Shown: positions 24,662 through 35,124 of the stretch, piece by piece | Numbering within the stretch: position 1 is the first letter of the stretch | Layout of the letters: each line of letters starts with the position of its first letter | Origin: Gemmatimonas sp. | Lineage (GTDB): Bacteria > Gemmatimonadota > Gemmatimonadetes > Longimicrobiales > Longimicrobiaceae | Length of the DNA: 35,185 bases | Assembly (NCBI GenBank): GCA_009380025.1 | Contig: WHSP01000031.1 | Coordinates: 1-35,185 of the forward strand | Direction: 5' to 3' | The notes under the pieces: model-generated | The model's database searches: none | Seen by the model: the letters and a program-made list of their open reading frames with translations, nothing else | What the model was told of the DNA's origin: nothing | Made by a program: the position numbers and the translations under genes

Positions 24662-25783
24662 TTGGCTGATTGGTTGAGTCTGTTCGCGGTCTATCGGACG
24701 GTGGTGATCCGCGACGACGAGATCGTTCAGGGGGTCCTCCATCCCGAGCTGGGACCGGATCATCCGGTCGTGCGCGCCGCTCTGGAGAGGTGGGAGGGTA
24801 CCCACTTCGTCTATCCCACGGAGGACGGAACGGAAGTCACGCTGGTCCGGCCGGTGGCGGAACGTCCTCGGGAACGTTGGTGGATCCATTATCTGCTGGG
24901 GCTCACGACGTTCGTGACCACGACGGCTGCGGGAGCGTACTTCGCGGGGCGACAGCCCTTTGTGCTGGCGTTCCTTCCCGGGCCGCTGGCGATTCCCTAC
25001 CCGGTCGGTCTGGCGCCCGCGGACTTCTTACCGGGACTCAGCTTCTCTGTTCCGCTGCTGGTCGTGCTGCTGGGGCACGAATTAGGCCACTATCTGGTTG
25101 CACGGAGACATGGGATGAACGTATCGCCGCCCTTCTTCATCCCGGCACCGCACTGGATCAACTTGATCGGCACGTTCGGTGCCTTCATCCGTCTCCGTTC
25201 GGCGGTGGTGAACCGGATCGTTCTTCTGGACGTGGGGGCGGCGGGTCCCCTCGTCAGCTTCGGCCTCTCGGTTCCCGTGGCGGCGGTCGGCCTAGCCCTG
25301 ACGCGCCCGCTACCACCCCTGGTCGACGGAGAGGCGGCCCGCTACGCCATCCGGTTCGGCAACCAGCTGATCTGGCTCGGTGACTCGATATTGTTTGGCT
25401 TCCTCGACCGGGTGTTCGCTGGCGAGGGAGGTTTCCTCCTGTTGCATCCCCTCGCGTTCGCCGGGTGGATCGGCCTCTTCGTGACGGCCCTGAACCTCTT
25501 CCCGCTCGCCCAGCTCGACGGCGGGCACATCCTCTACGCGCTGCTGGGCCATCGCCAGCGATACCTCGGCGCAGCGTTCCTCGCGGCACTTCTGGCGCTC
25601 GGCTTCTTCTGGTGGGGTTGGTGGCTCTGGGCGGCGCTGATCCTCTTTCTCGGGAAGGGCCGGGTGCGGCATCCGTCCGTTTTCGATCCGGAAGTGCCCG
25701 TGGTCGGTGTGCGCCGTCTCTGGGGATGGGCCTGCGTGGCGATCTTCATCCTCACGTTTGTCGCAATTCCGATGCGCCTTTGA
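24662..25783 (+). CDS. Site-2 protease family intramembrane metalloprotease (M50)
   Basis: An integral membrane zinc protease of 373 residues. The active site HELGH (139-143) lies at the start of a membrane segment, and the second motif NLFPLAQLDGGH (about 279-290) supplies the third ligand. Several hydrophobic helices surround them. The soluble N-terminal 70 residues (GPDHPVVRAALERWEGTHFVYPTEDG) are seen in a cyanobacterial and plant EGY-like M50 group. Members cleave membrane-bound regulators such as anti-sigma factors or processed signal peptides; the target is unknown. The start is TTG 24662, with GAGGTC about ten bases upstream. It diverges from rho. Confidence 0.9.
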   Translation: MADWLSLFAVYRTVVIRDDEIVQGVLHPELGPDHPVVRAALERWEGTHFVYPTEDGTEVTLVRPVAERPRERWWIHYLLGLTTFVTTTAAGAYFAGRQPFVLAFLPGPLAIPYPVGLAPADFLPGLSFSVPLLVVLLGHELGHYLVARRHGMNVSPPFFIPAPHWINLIGTFGAFIRLRSAVVNRIVLLDVGAAGPLVSFGLSVPVAAVGLALTRPLPPLVDGEAARYAIRFGNQLIWLGDSILFGFLDRVFAGEGGFLLLHPLAFAGWIGLFVTALNLFPLAQLDGGHILYALLGHRQRYLGAAFLAALLALGFFWWGWWLWAALILFLGKGRVRHPSVFDPEVPVVGVRRLWGWACVAIFILTFVAIPMRL

Positions 25784-25808
25784 ATGGCGGAAATTTCAAA
25801 AAGTTTAC

Positions 25809-25814
25809 TTGACA
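25809..25814 (+). promoter_or_regulatory. Possible -35 element (TTGACA)
   Basis: A perfect TTGACA lies 64 bases before the start of the 25879-26235 gene, in a local AT-rich patch. The sequence 17 bases downstream (AGAGAT) is a poor -10 match, so this is weak evidence for a promoter. Confidence 0.3.
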
Positions 25815-25878
25815 AAGACTCGGTTCCCGGGAGAGATTGGGAGGAACGGATTCTCCTGAATGGCTAATCGGAGCCCGA

Positions 25879-26235
25879 ATGGCGCGTCACAACCGAGAAG
25901 GAGCGGGAGAGGATCAGCTCGGTCGGACCTACGTCGTGACCTATCAGCCCGACTGGTTCTATCAGGTCAAGGTGACGCGTGACCTCGAATCGGGGCGTCA
26001 GTCGACGAAGACTCTTTTTCGGAATCCGGAGAGCCCGCAGGCGGAGCCGGGCGCCCGGGTTCGAACGCGAATCGATTCCGAGGAACTAGGGATCGAGTTC
26101 GAAATCACGATCGAGGATCCGCGTGGGATCGTCCGGAGGGTCACCGTCGAAACGGTAGCACCGGAGGGTCCGGACGAGAACCAGAACCTCGGATTTACGG
26201 TCACGCGCGCGCGGCCCCGGCGATCGGTCCGGTAG
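25879..26235 (+). CDS. Hypothetical protein, 118 residues
   Basis: A soluble basic protein starting MARHNREGAGEDQLGRTYV. It is mostly beta strands: VVTYQPDWFYQVKVTRDL, GIEFEITIED and GIVRRVTVETV. No family was recognised. The start ATG 25879 has GGAG five bases upstream; the longer frame to 25837 lacks this. Its neighbours are the site-2 protease gene upstream and the DapA-family gene 147 bases downstream, all on the plus strand. A TTGACA (25809-25814) upstream could be its own -35 box. Confidence 0.7.
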   Translation: MARHNREGAGEDQLGRTYVVTYQPDWFYQVKVTRDLESGRQSTKTLFRNPESPQAEPGARVRTRIDSEELGIEFEITIEDPRGIVRRVTVETVAPEGPDENQNLGFTVTRARPRRSVR

Positions 26236-26382
26236 GCCGTTCCCCGAGGTGCAGCTCACCCAGGTAGGAACTTCTCCAGCCCTTTCGAAACCCCGCCCGG
26301 GGTGCTCTTTTCCGCTGATCCAGACGCCGGCAGACTTGTCTCGGTCCGGCAGAGCAATCAGATCTGCGAGGGAGGAGCGGAC

Positions 26383-27282
26383 TTGTCTCCATACACGGGC
26401 GTCTTCGCCCCGACGACCACCCCCTTCGACCCCGCCACGGGCGATCTCGACCTGGAGTCGCTGCGAAACAACGCTCGGCACCTCGTAGCGACCGACCTCG
26501 CTGGCCTGGTACTCTTCGGCTCGACCGGCGAGGGCGTTCTGCTGGATGATGACGAGCGGGTAGCGGGGCTGGAGGCGGTTCGGGAAATTGCCGAGGGCAA
26601 GCTCATGCTCGCGGGGGTGGGTGCCGAATCGACGCGGGCGACGGTCCGTCTCGTCAGGAGGGCGGCGGAGGCCGGTGCAGATGCGGCGCTCGTTCCGCCG
26701 CCGGCCTACTATCGACCGCAGTTGACCGTCGAGGCCCTGTGGGGACACTACTCGGCCGTAGCGGACACGTCGTCCGTTCCCGTACTCCTGTACCAGATCC
26801 CGCCCGTCTACAGTGGTGTCGAGCTCGGCGTCGGCCTGGTGGCCGAGCTCTCGCGACACCCGAACATCCACGGGATCAAGGATTCGACCGGCGACCTGGA
26901 GGCAATGCAATCGATCAGGGAGGCTTGCGCCGGCGATTTCGCGGTGCTGGTAGGAAGTGGAGCGGTCGTGCACGGCGCCCTGGAAGTTGGCGCGTGCGGG
27001 GCCATCCTGGCGATCGCGAACCTCGCACCGGACGAGTGCGCGGAGATCCTGGCTGCCGGGATGGCCGGAGACCCGAGGCGGGGAGAGATACTGCAGGCTC
27101 GGTTGGCCCCCCTGCACCGCGCGGTCGTCGGCAGATATGGGGTGCCGGGCGTCAAGACGGCCCTGGATTTGATTGGCCTCGTGGGTGGTCCGCCGCGGCC
27201 GCCCCTACTTCCGCTTCCGGCGGGCGACCGTGATGAAGTGCGAGCGGCGCTCGAGGCCGCCGGGCTGTTCGCCGGGCAGTAA
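26383..27282 (+). CDS. DapA family aldolase/lyase (dihydrodipicolinate synthase-like)
   Basis: A class I aldolase-fold protein of 299 residues. The Schiff-base lysine is in HGIKDSTGDL (Lys166), the catalytic tyrosine in LLYQIPP (Tyr137), and the substrate loop is GSTGEG (46-51). The N-terminal APTTTPF is also typical. The family includes dihydrodipicolinate synthase, N-acetylneuraminate lyase and 2-keto acid aldolases. The GSTGEG loop differs from the GTTGES of true DapA, so I do not name the substrate. The start TTG 26383 has GGAGGA about seven bases upstream; the longer frame to 26302 is unsupported. An enoyl-CoA hydratase gene follows 74 bases downstream. Confidence 0.88.
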   Translation: MSPYTGVFAPTTTPFDPATGDLDLESLRNNARHLVATDLAGLVLFGSTGEGVLLDDDERVAGLEAVREIAEGKLMLAGVGAESTRATVRLVRRAAEAGADAALVPPPAYYRPQLTVEALWGHYSAVADTSSVPVLLYQIPPVYSGVELGVGLVAELSRHPNIHGIKDSTGDLEAMQSIREACAGDFAVLVGSGAVVHGALEVGACGAILAIANLAPDECAEILAAGMAGDPRRGEILQARLAPLHRAVVGRYGVPGVKTALDLIGLVGGPPRPPLLPLPAGDRDEVRAALEAAGLFAGQ

Positions 27283-27356
27283 AGCGCTGTCGGCGCCGAC
27301 CTGCGGTCGGGATCTCCGGCGCGCCCTCACCTATCGCGACACCGAGGAACCACGCC

Positions 27357-28142
27357 ATGCGCGGATTCGCCAACCTATCCGTCGAGACATCCGACGGCAT
27401 CGCTACTGTGACGGTGGCGAGACCCGAGAGGCTCAACGCGCTCGACCACGATACCCTCGAGGAGCTGGAGCGGGTCGTCGCCGGAATCGGCGAGGACCCG
27501 ACGATCCGGGCGGCCATCATCACTGGGAGTGGAGAGAGGGCCTTCGTCGCCGGTGCCGACATCGCGGAGCTGTCCCGGATGACGCCGCTGAACGGCGTGG
27601 AGGTGAGCCGGCTCGGCCAGCGCGTCTTTCGGGACATCGAACTTTCTCGGAAACCTGTCGTCGCGGCGGTCAATGGGTTCGCCCTTGGGGGCGGATGTGA
27701 GCTCGCACTCGCGTGCCACCTGCGGATCGCTGCGACTACCGCGCGATTCGGTCAGCCGGAGGTCAACCTCGGCCTCATCCCCGGCTACGGCGGTACCGTT
27801 CGACTTCCCCGTCTCGTCGGTAAGGGTCGGGCGCTCGAGCTCATCCTGACCGGGGAGATGATCTCGGCGGAGGAGGCCCATCGGATCGGGCTCGTGAACC
27901 GCGTTGTGCCCGCCGAGTCCTTGCTCACCGAGTCACGTTCCCTCGTCCAGAGGATTCTTGCCGCGGGACCGCTCGCCGTTGGCCTTGCCCTGGAGTCGAC
28001 GACTCGTGGCCTGGAGATGCCCCTCGACTCTGCCCTTTCGTTCGAAGCCAACCTCTTCGGACTCCTCGCCGCTACCGAAGACTTCCGGGAGGGGACGAGC
28101 GCCTTCCTGGAAAAACGCCGCGCCGAGTTCAAGGGACGCTGA
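27357..28142 (+). CDS. Enoyl-CoA hydratase/isomerase family protein
   Basis: A crotonase-fold enzyme of 261 residues that adds water to 2-enoyl-CoA, usually in fatty acid beta-oxidation. Both catalytic glutamates are present: Glu115 in GGGCELALACHLRIA and Glu135 in GQPEVNLGLIPGYGG. The oxyanion hole segments AFVAGADIAEL and GFALGGG are also intact. The length is normal. The start ATG 27357 has GAGGA about nine bases upstream. It lies between the DapA-family gene and recF with short gaps, so cotranscription is possible. The pathway link to the acyl-CoA synthetase near 2.4-4.2 kb is inference. A crotonase with another substrate is possible. Confidence 0.92.
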   Translation: MRGFANLSVETSDGIATVTVARPERLNALDHDTLEELERVVAGIGEDPTIRAAIITGSGERAFVAGADIAELSRMTPLNGVEVSRLGQRVFRDIELSRKPVVAAVNGFALGGGCELALACHLRIAATTARFGQPEVNLGLIPGYGGTVRLPRLVGKGRALELILTGEMISAEEAHRIGLVNRVVPAESLLTESRSLVQRILAAGPLAVGLALESTTRGLEMPLDSALSFEANLFGLLAATEDFREGTSAFLEKRRAEFKGR

Positions 28143-28179
28143 CCGCGGTTCCGACTGTCAACCTTCGACCTCGCGTTCG

Positions 28180-29313
28180 TTGTACCTCTCCTCGCTCCGA
28201 CTCACGAACTTCCGGAACTTCGCGGACGAACGGCTGACGATCCCCCGCGAAGGGGTGGCGATCGTGGGGGACAATGGGCAAGGCAAAACGAACTTGCTCG
28301 AGGCGATCTACTACCTGGAGATCTTTCGGTCTTTTCGAGGGGCGCCCGATGATCAGCTCGTTCGCTTCGGGGAAGATGTCTGCCGGGTCGAGGGATTGGT
28401 CGGCGGAGCCGGGGAGGCGCGTACGATCGCGGCCGCGTACGATCGTCGCGCCCGGCGGAAGAAGGTGACGGTCGACGGCGTCGAGCCCGATCGGATCGGC
28501 GACGCGCTCGGACGAGTGGGCGTAGTGATGTTCTCGCCAGCCGACGTGGCATTGGTGTCGGGGAGCCCTGCCGGACGCCGCCGGTTTCTCGATATTGTGT
28601 TGTCGCTTACGGAGCGCCACTACCTCGAGGACCTGCAGCGTTACCGCCAGATCCTCCTTCAGCGCAACGCGGTGCTGCGTGCGGGCGAATCGACGGCCCT
28701 CGTGAGCGCCTGGAACCCGGGCCTCGTTCGGGCCGGCAGCCGGGTCGTTGCGGCCCGGCTGAGATGGGTTCGTTCTCGGCGGGACAGCTTCGCCGCGCGA
28801 ATTCGTGAAATCGCGAATGGCAGCGACGCTGCCCTCGAGTTCGACCCCTCCCTCCCCCTCGATGAGGAAGAGTCCGGTGACGATCTCGACCGCGTCGTGG
28901 CGACGTTCGAGAGCGAGCTGGCTCGGACAGCGGATCGGGAGCAGCGGCGCGGGGCAACCCTCGTGGGGCCACATCGGGACGACCTGAGGATGCGGGCGGC
29001 GAGCGGCGGCCACGGCGAGTGGGTCGACCTCCGGGTCTACGGATCGGGGGGCCAGCAGAGAACCGCAGCGGTTGCGCTACGAATGGTGGAGGCGGACACC
29101 CTCAGGGAGCGACTGGGATCGGAGCCTGTCATCCTGCTCGACGATGTGTTCGCCGAGCTCGATGTCGGGCGTTCACAGCGCATCCTCCGCTGGGTCGATC
29201 GTGAAGCGCCGGCCCAGGTGATCATCACCGCTCCGAAGCCTGCCGATATCGAGCTTCGCGGGGGAGCGCTGCCCGTGTGGAGCATTCGTGGCGGCCATGT
29301 CGAATCACTTTGA
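28180..29313 (+). CDS. recF: DNA replication and repair protein RecF
   Basis: An SMC-like ATPase that helps load RecA at gaps with RecO and RecR. The 377-residue protein has Walker A GDNGQGKT (30-37) followed by NLLEAIYYLEIFRSFRG. The ABC signature is GSGGQQRTAAVALRM, and Walker B is VILLDDVFAELD. The frame is open far upstream inside the enoyl-CoA hydratase gene; I chose TTG 28180, which gives the normal N-terminus LYLSSLRLTNFRNF. No ribosome binding site is visible. The gene order recF-dciA-gyrB is the classic replication-repair cluster, but dnaA and dnaN are not adjacent here. Confidence 0.96.
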   Translation: MYLSSLRLTNFRNFADERLTIPREGVAIVGDNGQGKTNLLEAIYYLEIFRSFRGAPDDQLVRFGEDVCRVEGLVGGAGEARTIAAAYDRRARRKKVTVDGVEPDRIGDALGRVGVVMFSPADVALVSGSPAGRRRFLDIVLSLTERHYLEDLQRYRQILLQRNAVLRAGESTALVSAWNPGLVRAGSRVVAARLRWVRSRRDSFAARIREIANGSDAALEFDPSLPLDEEESGDDLDRVVATFESELARTADREQRRGATLVGPHRDDLRMRAASGGHGEWVDLRVYGSGGQQRTAAVALRMVEADTLRERLGSEPVILLDDVFAELDVGRSQRILRWVDREAPAQVIITAPKPADIELRGGALPVWSIRGGHVESL

Positions 29314-29380
29314 CTACAACCCGGCGGGAAGCTAGTTTCTCGGAGTCCTTTCACCCAGCACCACCCCAACCCTACCTGTA

Positions 29381-29698
29381 GTGAGCCGTTCGCGCCGCTC
29401 ACCGTCCGGTCGTCCACAGCTCGTAGGTGAGCTCATCCCGCGATACCTGGAGCGCCAAGGCCTCAGCGCGAAGGTGGAAGCGGCCTCCGTGATGCCCGAA
29501 TGGGAAGTGCTCGTGGGCCCGGGGATCGCAGCCGTCACGACCCCCGTTCGCGTCAGCGATGGCACCCTCTTCGTGGCCGTCAAGACCTCCGCGTGGATGA
29601 TGGAGCTCAACATGATGAAGGCCGATCTGATGCGCCGACTCAACGCCGGAAAGCGCCACGGACGCATCGAGCACCTCGTCTTCGTGATGGCGGGCTGA
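29381..29698 (+). CDS. dciA: DciA family (DUF721) protein, likely replicative helicase loader
   Basis: A 105-residue protein of the DUF721 family. DciA is the ancestral loader of replicative helicase DnaB in bacteria lacking DnaC or DnaI. The typical pattern is present: WEVLVGPGIAAVTTPVRVSDGTLFVAV, then TSAWMMELNMMKADLMRRLN and a final strand. The start is GTG 29381. It sits between recF and gyrB, the position in which DUF721 genes are commonly found, which supports the call. Confidence 0.92.
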   Translation: MSRSRRSPSGRPQLVGELIPRYLERQGLSAKVEAASVMPEWEVLVGPGIAAVTTPVRVSDGTLFVAVKTSAWMMELNMMKADLMRRLNAGKRHGRIEHLVFVMAG

Positions 29699-29739
29699 AA
29701 CACGCCCCCTTCGTGTAAAAATTGCCCCGATCGCCCTAC

Positions 29740-29774
29740 CCCCGTCGCCTTGGCCTAAAGTCGATTCGACGGGG
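29740..29774. promoter_or_regulatory. Inverted repeat in the gyrB leader
   Basis: CCCCGTCG (29740-29747) and CGACGGGG (29767-29774) pair perfectly over eight bases, with a 19-base loop. It lies between dciA and gyrB and could be a leader hairpin or a weak terminator for dciA; no T-tract follows. Confidence 0.3.
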
Positions 29775-29799
29775 CACTTCGGGCCTGCTCGTGGGGTAG

Positions 29800-31800
<2,001 letters not shown>

Positions 31801-31831
31801 CCAATAGAGTGACGGGCGGCACCGGGATGGC

Positions 31832-32692
31832 TCACGCGCCGGGGTGAGCCCTCAACACTTCGGAGCGCACCCAGCGCTCCAGCAGCCACTCCCAGCCGAG
31901 TGTTTCGCGTACAGCGGCCGGGGTGGTGCCGAAGATCCGCTTCATCTGATGACAGAGCGCCGAGTGGTCGGCGTAGCCGAGGGCGCAGGCGTGCGAGAGG
32001 ATGGACCTGCCGGGGTCGATCTGGATGCGCATCGCGGCGTGAAGTGCACGCGCTGCCTGGAGCCAGCGACTGGGGGCCGGAAGGCTCTTCTTGCGGAAGC
32101 GGAAGCGAGTGCTCGATTCGGCCGCGCCGATCGACTTCAACAAGGGACCGACCTCAGTAAAACGCGGTGCGGCCGTGAAGATTTGTGCGATGAGGTGATT
32201 GAGCGTTGGCGAGAGGCGAAGCCCGAAGAGTGGCAGCCACTCGACGACGTCGATACCGATGCTCGTCGTAGTCGTCAAGGGGCGCCGAAGAGACTCTCCC
32301 AGCGGAGCGTTGCCAGCCACGACCGCCCTGACTGATGCCTTGGCTGCCTGCCCCGCGAGGAACAGCCCGTCCTCGATATCCGGCCCGAGGGAAAGAACGA
32401 CCGGGACCGCGGGAAGGCGGCGCCTCAGATTCCTGACAGCTTCGGAGCAAGTGGGCCAGTCGACGTTGCGTGCACTGACGTGCAGAGCCAACACCGAACC
32501 GGGGACGATCTTCGACAACTCGACCTCCCGAACCATCACCGTCGTGGCGCCTGGGGTGTAGGGCGGTCTGACGTGGAGAATCGGATAGTGCGGACTCAGA
32601 CGGTCGGATGCTGGCGATGCCCAGTCCGAGAGCTGGTGTGCGGGTGGCGTGCGCCCCACCTGGGATCTTGCCGTCGGGTATCTGGTGTTCAT
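31832..32692 (-). CDS. AraC-type HTH transcriptional regulator
   Basis: The C-terminal part carries the double-HTH of AraC/XylS proteins: RSILSHACALGYADHSALCHQMKR and FGTTPAAVRETLGWEWLLERW. The N-terminal half is not a cupin sensor; it has an alpha/beta pattern (PGSVLALHVS, VPVVLSLGPDIEDGL, RAVVAGNAPLGESL) that resembles a receiver-like fold lacking obvious phospho-acceptor residues. The start is uncertain: ATG 32692, TTG 32728 and ATG 32536 are in frame, none with a clear ribosome binding site. A strong inverted repeat lies just upstream (32734-32766), which suggests an operator and possibly self-regulation. It converges on gyrB. Confidence 0.75.
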   Translation of the reverse strand: MNTRYPTARSQVGRTPPAHQLSDWASPASDRLSPHYPILHVRPPYTPGATTVMVREVELSKIVPGSVLALHVSARNVDWPTCSEAVRNLRRRLPAVPVVLSLGPDIEDGLFLAGQAAKASVRAVVAGNAPLGESLRRPLTTTTSIGIDVVEWLPLFGLRLSPTLNHLIAQIFTAAPRFTEVGPLLKSIGAAESSTRFRFRKKSLPAPSRWLQAARALHAAMRIQIDPGRSILSHACALGYADHSALCHQMKRIFGTTPAAVRETLGWEWLLERWVRSEVLRAHPGA

Positions 32693-32733
32693 TCGAGCTA
32701 CGTGTGGGCGAGTACGTCGATTGGCCAACTCAT

Positions 32734-32766
32734 CCGTCGGGTAGCGTGCTGCGCGCTACCCGACGG
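32734..32766. promoter_or_regulatory. 13-bp perfect inverted repeat, candidate operator
   Basis: CCGTCGGGTAGCG (32734-32746) and CGCTACCCGACGG (32754-32766) are perfectly complementary, with a seven-base loop. A third half-site, CCGTCGGGTA, occurs at 32671-32680. All three lie at or just upstream of the start of the AraC-type gene, so they could be its autoregulatory operator; the hairpin could also act in RNA. Confidence 0.5.
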
Positions 32767-33300
32767 CGGTGTCCGTTCAATCGAGCGGCAATGGAGGATT
32801 CGGGCTGCCTGAAACGCATCGTTGCGTACCGGCGGGTGGAGGTTGAGGTGGGACGCTTGGGCCGGGGCCCGAGGGCGGATTGGGTAGGAACCCTCTCGAA
32901 AAACGGTGCCTTCGGAGAACAGACCGCAGCATCTCCGTCGGCGGGAGCAGGTGGTGGCAAGCGACGGACCAGACAAAGAGTGCCGACCCCTCAATCGCTA
33001 TAAGGACAGCCAGAACAGGGCTTTACCAATTCGCTCGTCGAGTTGATCGCTGCTCGTCCGCTTGTAACCCTCGGGGTCATTGTCGATCCTCTGCGACCCA
33101 GCGGAAAGGCGATGTGTTCGCCGCGGTCGGTTTTGGTCGACGGGCTGGCCAGAACGGAGGATTGGTCGGCACAGGGGAAGTCTCGGTGCCGGCAGTTGCG
33201 TGGTCCGCGAACTCGCGGCGGAGGTCGGTGTAGCAGCCGTGATCCCCCGCCCCGCCGGTTTGGGGAGGTGCGTCCGGTTTCGCTGGTCCGAGGAGCGTGC
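32767..33300. other. Intergenic region without a recognised gene
   Basis: More than 500 bases separate the AraC-type gene from the MltD-like gene. Frames on both strands are arginine- and proline-rich and look non-coding. A tRNA-Thr-like patch at 33031-33100 does not fold. The region probably carries promoters for both divergent genes. Confidence 0.5.
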
Positions 33301-34227
33301 ATGAATCTACGGGCAGTTCTGTCCACTGCCGTATCTTCCGGCGGCCTGCTCGGCGTCGTGATCGTGGGGTACAGTCTCCCGGCATTCCACGCCGCAGCGC
33401 CAATCATTGCCGACGTTCCGGGGGCATTCGATGTCCGCACCCGAGCGACGTGGGATCTCCCCATAGTGCGGGATGCGTCCGTCGAGCGCTTCGTCGACCT
33501 CCTGCACGAGCAGCAGCAGGATCGGATGGCGCAGTACCTCAAGCGTTCCGGACGCTACGAGGGAATGATCCGAGGCAAGCTGCGCGAGCGCGGCCTACCC
33601 GAGGACCTTCTCTATCTCTCGATGATCGAGTCCGGCTTCGACCCGAACGCGCAGTCGGTGGCTTCGGCCGTCGGATTGTGGCAGTTCATGGCCCAGACGG
33701 CGCGAGGCTACGGGCTCCGCATCGACACCTACGTCGACGAGAGGCGAGACCCGGTGAAGTCGACGGACGCGGCGCTGAGGTACCTGGCGGACTTGTACGA
33801 GGAGTTCGGATCGTGGAGCCTCGCCGCGGCGGCCTACAATTCCGGCGGCGGCCGGGTTGCACGGATCATGCTCGAAGAGACCGGATCGGTGAGGGGCCGT
33901 GAGAGCGACTTCTGGCGGATTCGGAATCGCCTCCCGGCCGAGACCCGGGCGTACGTCCCCTTGATTTACGCGGTCGCTCTCATTGGCAAGGAGCCGCACA
34001 GGTACGGCTTGGACCGAGTGGAGCGGCTACTGCCGATCGAGGTGGAGCAGGTCGAGGTGCCGGGAGCGACGTCGCTCCAAACTGTCGCGGCGGCGATTGG
34101 TCTCGATGCCGATGACCTCCGGGAACTGAACCCTCACCTGATTCAGGGCACGACTCCGCCCGGCGAACGTTACCCTGTTGTGATTCCGGCAAGCCGGCGG
34201 GATCAGTTTGTGCACAATTTCGGCTGA
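33301..34227 (+). CDS. MltD-like lytic transglycosylase with C-terminal LysM-like region
   Basis: A periplasmic murein-degrading enzyme of 308 residues. Residues 1-35 form a hydrophobic signal or anchor. The SLT domain has the catalytic Glu110 in LSMIESGFDPNAQSVAS and the following AVGLWQFM, then LAAAAYNSGGGRV. The C-terminal part (about 258-305: TSLQTVAAAIGLDADDLRELNPHL) looks like a single LysM-like peptidoglycan-binding unit. The start ATG 33301 has GAGGAG about six bases upstream; the longer frame to 33043 is not supported. A LemA gene follows 181 bases downstream. Confidence 0.92.
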   Translation: MNLRAVLSTAVSSGGLLGVVIVGYSLPAFHAAAPIIADVPGAFDVRTRATWDLPIVRDASVERFVDLLHEQQQDRMAQYLKRSGRYEGMIRGKLRERGLPEDLLYLSMIESGFDPNAQSVASAVGLWQFMAQTARGYGLRIDTYVDERRDPVKSTDAALRYLADLYEEFGSWSLAAAAYNSGGGRVARIMLEETGSVRGRESDFWRIRNRLPAETRAYVPLIYAVALIGKEPHRYGLDRVERLLPIEVEQVEVPGATSLQTVAAAIGLDADDLRELNPHLIQGTTPPGERYPVVIPASRRDQFVHNFG

Positions 34228-34408
34228 GTGGCCGACGGCCGGGCAGTCTCGACGGAGCCTGATGCTTGCGTGCCTACGCATCGGGTTCGCGCCGCGAGTC
34301 CTTTCGATGACTGCCGAGCGGCGCGGAGCTTCGCTGGGCCGCCTTGTCAGCGACGAGGACGGGCTGGCCCCAACCGGGTGATCCGGGCAGGAAGAGAGAA
34401 CGGGACCT

Positions 34409-35002
34409 ATGCGGACCAGAATTCCAATTGCCGCCTGCTTGATCGTTTCGACGTTGACGGGGTGCGGGTACAACCGGATCCAGGCGCTGGACGAACAGGT
34501 CGACGAGCTCGGCTCCAACATTGAAGTGGAACTGGTGAACCGGAACAACCTGATCCCGAATCTGGTTGCGACCGTGCAGGGTGCCTCGGAGTTCGAGCGG
34601 GGGACCTTCACGGACGTGGCGGAGGCGAGGGCGGGTCTCGAGCAGGCGCGGGAGGGGGTTGCGGAAGCGGTGGAGGAGGGGGACATGCAGTCGCTCGCCG
34701 TGGCCGCGGACGAAGCAAACCGTCAGATCGGCACCTACATCAACGTCGCGGTCGAAGCGTACCCACAGCTTCGGGCAACGCAAAGCTTCATGGCCCTTCA
34801 GGATCAGCTCGCCGAGAGCGAAAACCGGATCTCGGTCGCTCGTCGCGACTACAATGAGGCGGTTCGGACGTACAATACCTACGTGAGACAGTTCCCCCAA
34901 GTGGTTACGGCAAGGTTGGTCGGGGCCGAGCGGAAGGAGCCGTTTGAAGCGCCGGAGGGGGCCGAGCAGACTCCGACGGTGGACTTCGGCACGGGAAGCT
35001 GA
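34409..35002 (+). CDS. LemA family lipoprotein
   Basis: A 197-residue membrane-anchored helical protein. A short signal ends in the lipobox STLTGC, so Cys19 is the likely lipid anchor. The LemA core follows: NRIQALDEQVDELGSNI, the hallmark NLIPNLVATVQG and a C-terminal YNEAVRTYNTYVRQFP. Function in the family is unclear; LemA often lies beside YgcG/TPM-domain or peptidase M48 genes, neither of which is visible before the window ends. The start ATG 34409 has a purine-rich GAAGAGAGAACGG stretch upstream. Confidence 0.93.
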   Translation: MRTRIPIAACLIVSTLTGCGYNRIQALDEQVDELGSNIEVELVNRNNLIPNLVATVQGASEFERGTFTDVAEARAGLEQAREGVAEAVEEGDMQSLAVAADEANRQIGTYINVAVEAYPQLRATQSFMALQDQLAESENRISVARRDYNEAVRTYNTYVRQFPQVVTARLVGAERKEPFEAPEGAEQTPTVDFGTGS

Positions 35003-35012
35003 GCGTCCACGA

Positions 35013-35124
35013 GATCCCGACCCACTGGTCATCGACAAGCCCGCCGGTCTCCTCGCGCAGCCGATGTCACCCCACCATCCGTCAAAAACACTCGCTCACG
35101 GCATCGCCCACTACTTCTTGAAGG
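35013..35124 (+). pseudogene. RluA-like pseudouridine synthase remnant
   Basis: In frame from 35013 the sequence reads DPDPLVIDKPAGLLAQ, then TLAHGIAHYF. This matches the start of the catalytic domain of RluA/RluC/RluD-type synthases (xLVIDKPAGLxxxP ... TLxxxLxxyx). There is no start codon or ribosome binding site in frame between the lemA stop and this segment. The match stops where the dispersed repeat begins at 35125. The catalytic HRLD segment expected further on is not in the window. I read it as a gene broken by the repeat. Confidence 0.5.

Noticed and set aside
31829-31850. Hairpin GGCTCAC...GTGAGCC after gyrB as a terminator
   Set aside because: Stem of seven pairs without a T-tract, overlapping the 3' end of the AraC-type gene; too weak to call.
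33031-33100. tRNA-Thr-like sequence with CTTGTAA anticodon loop, GGGGTCATTG and TCGATCC
   Set aside because: The acceptor, D, anticodon and T stems do not pair, so it cannot be a working tRNA. It may be a chance match or a very old remnant.
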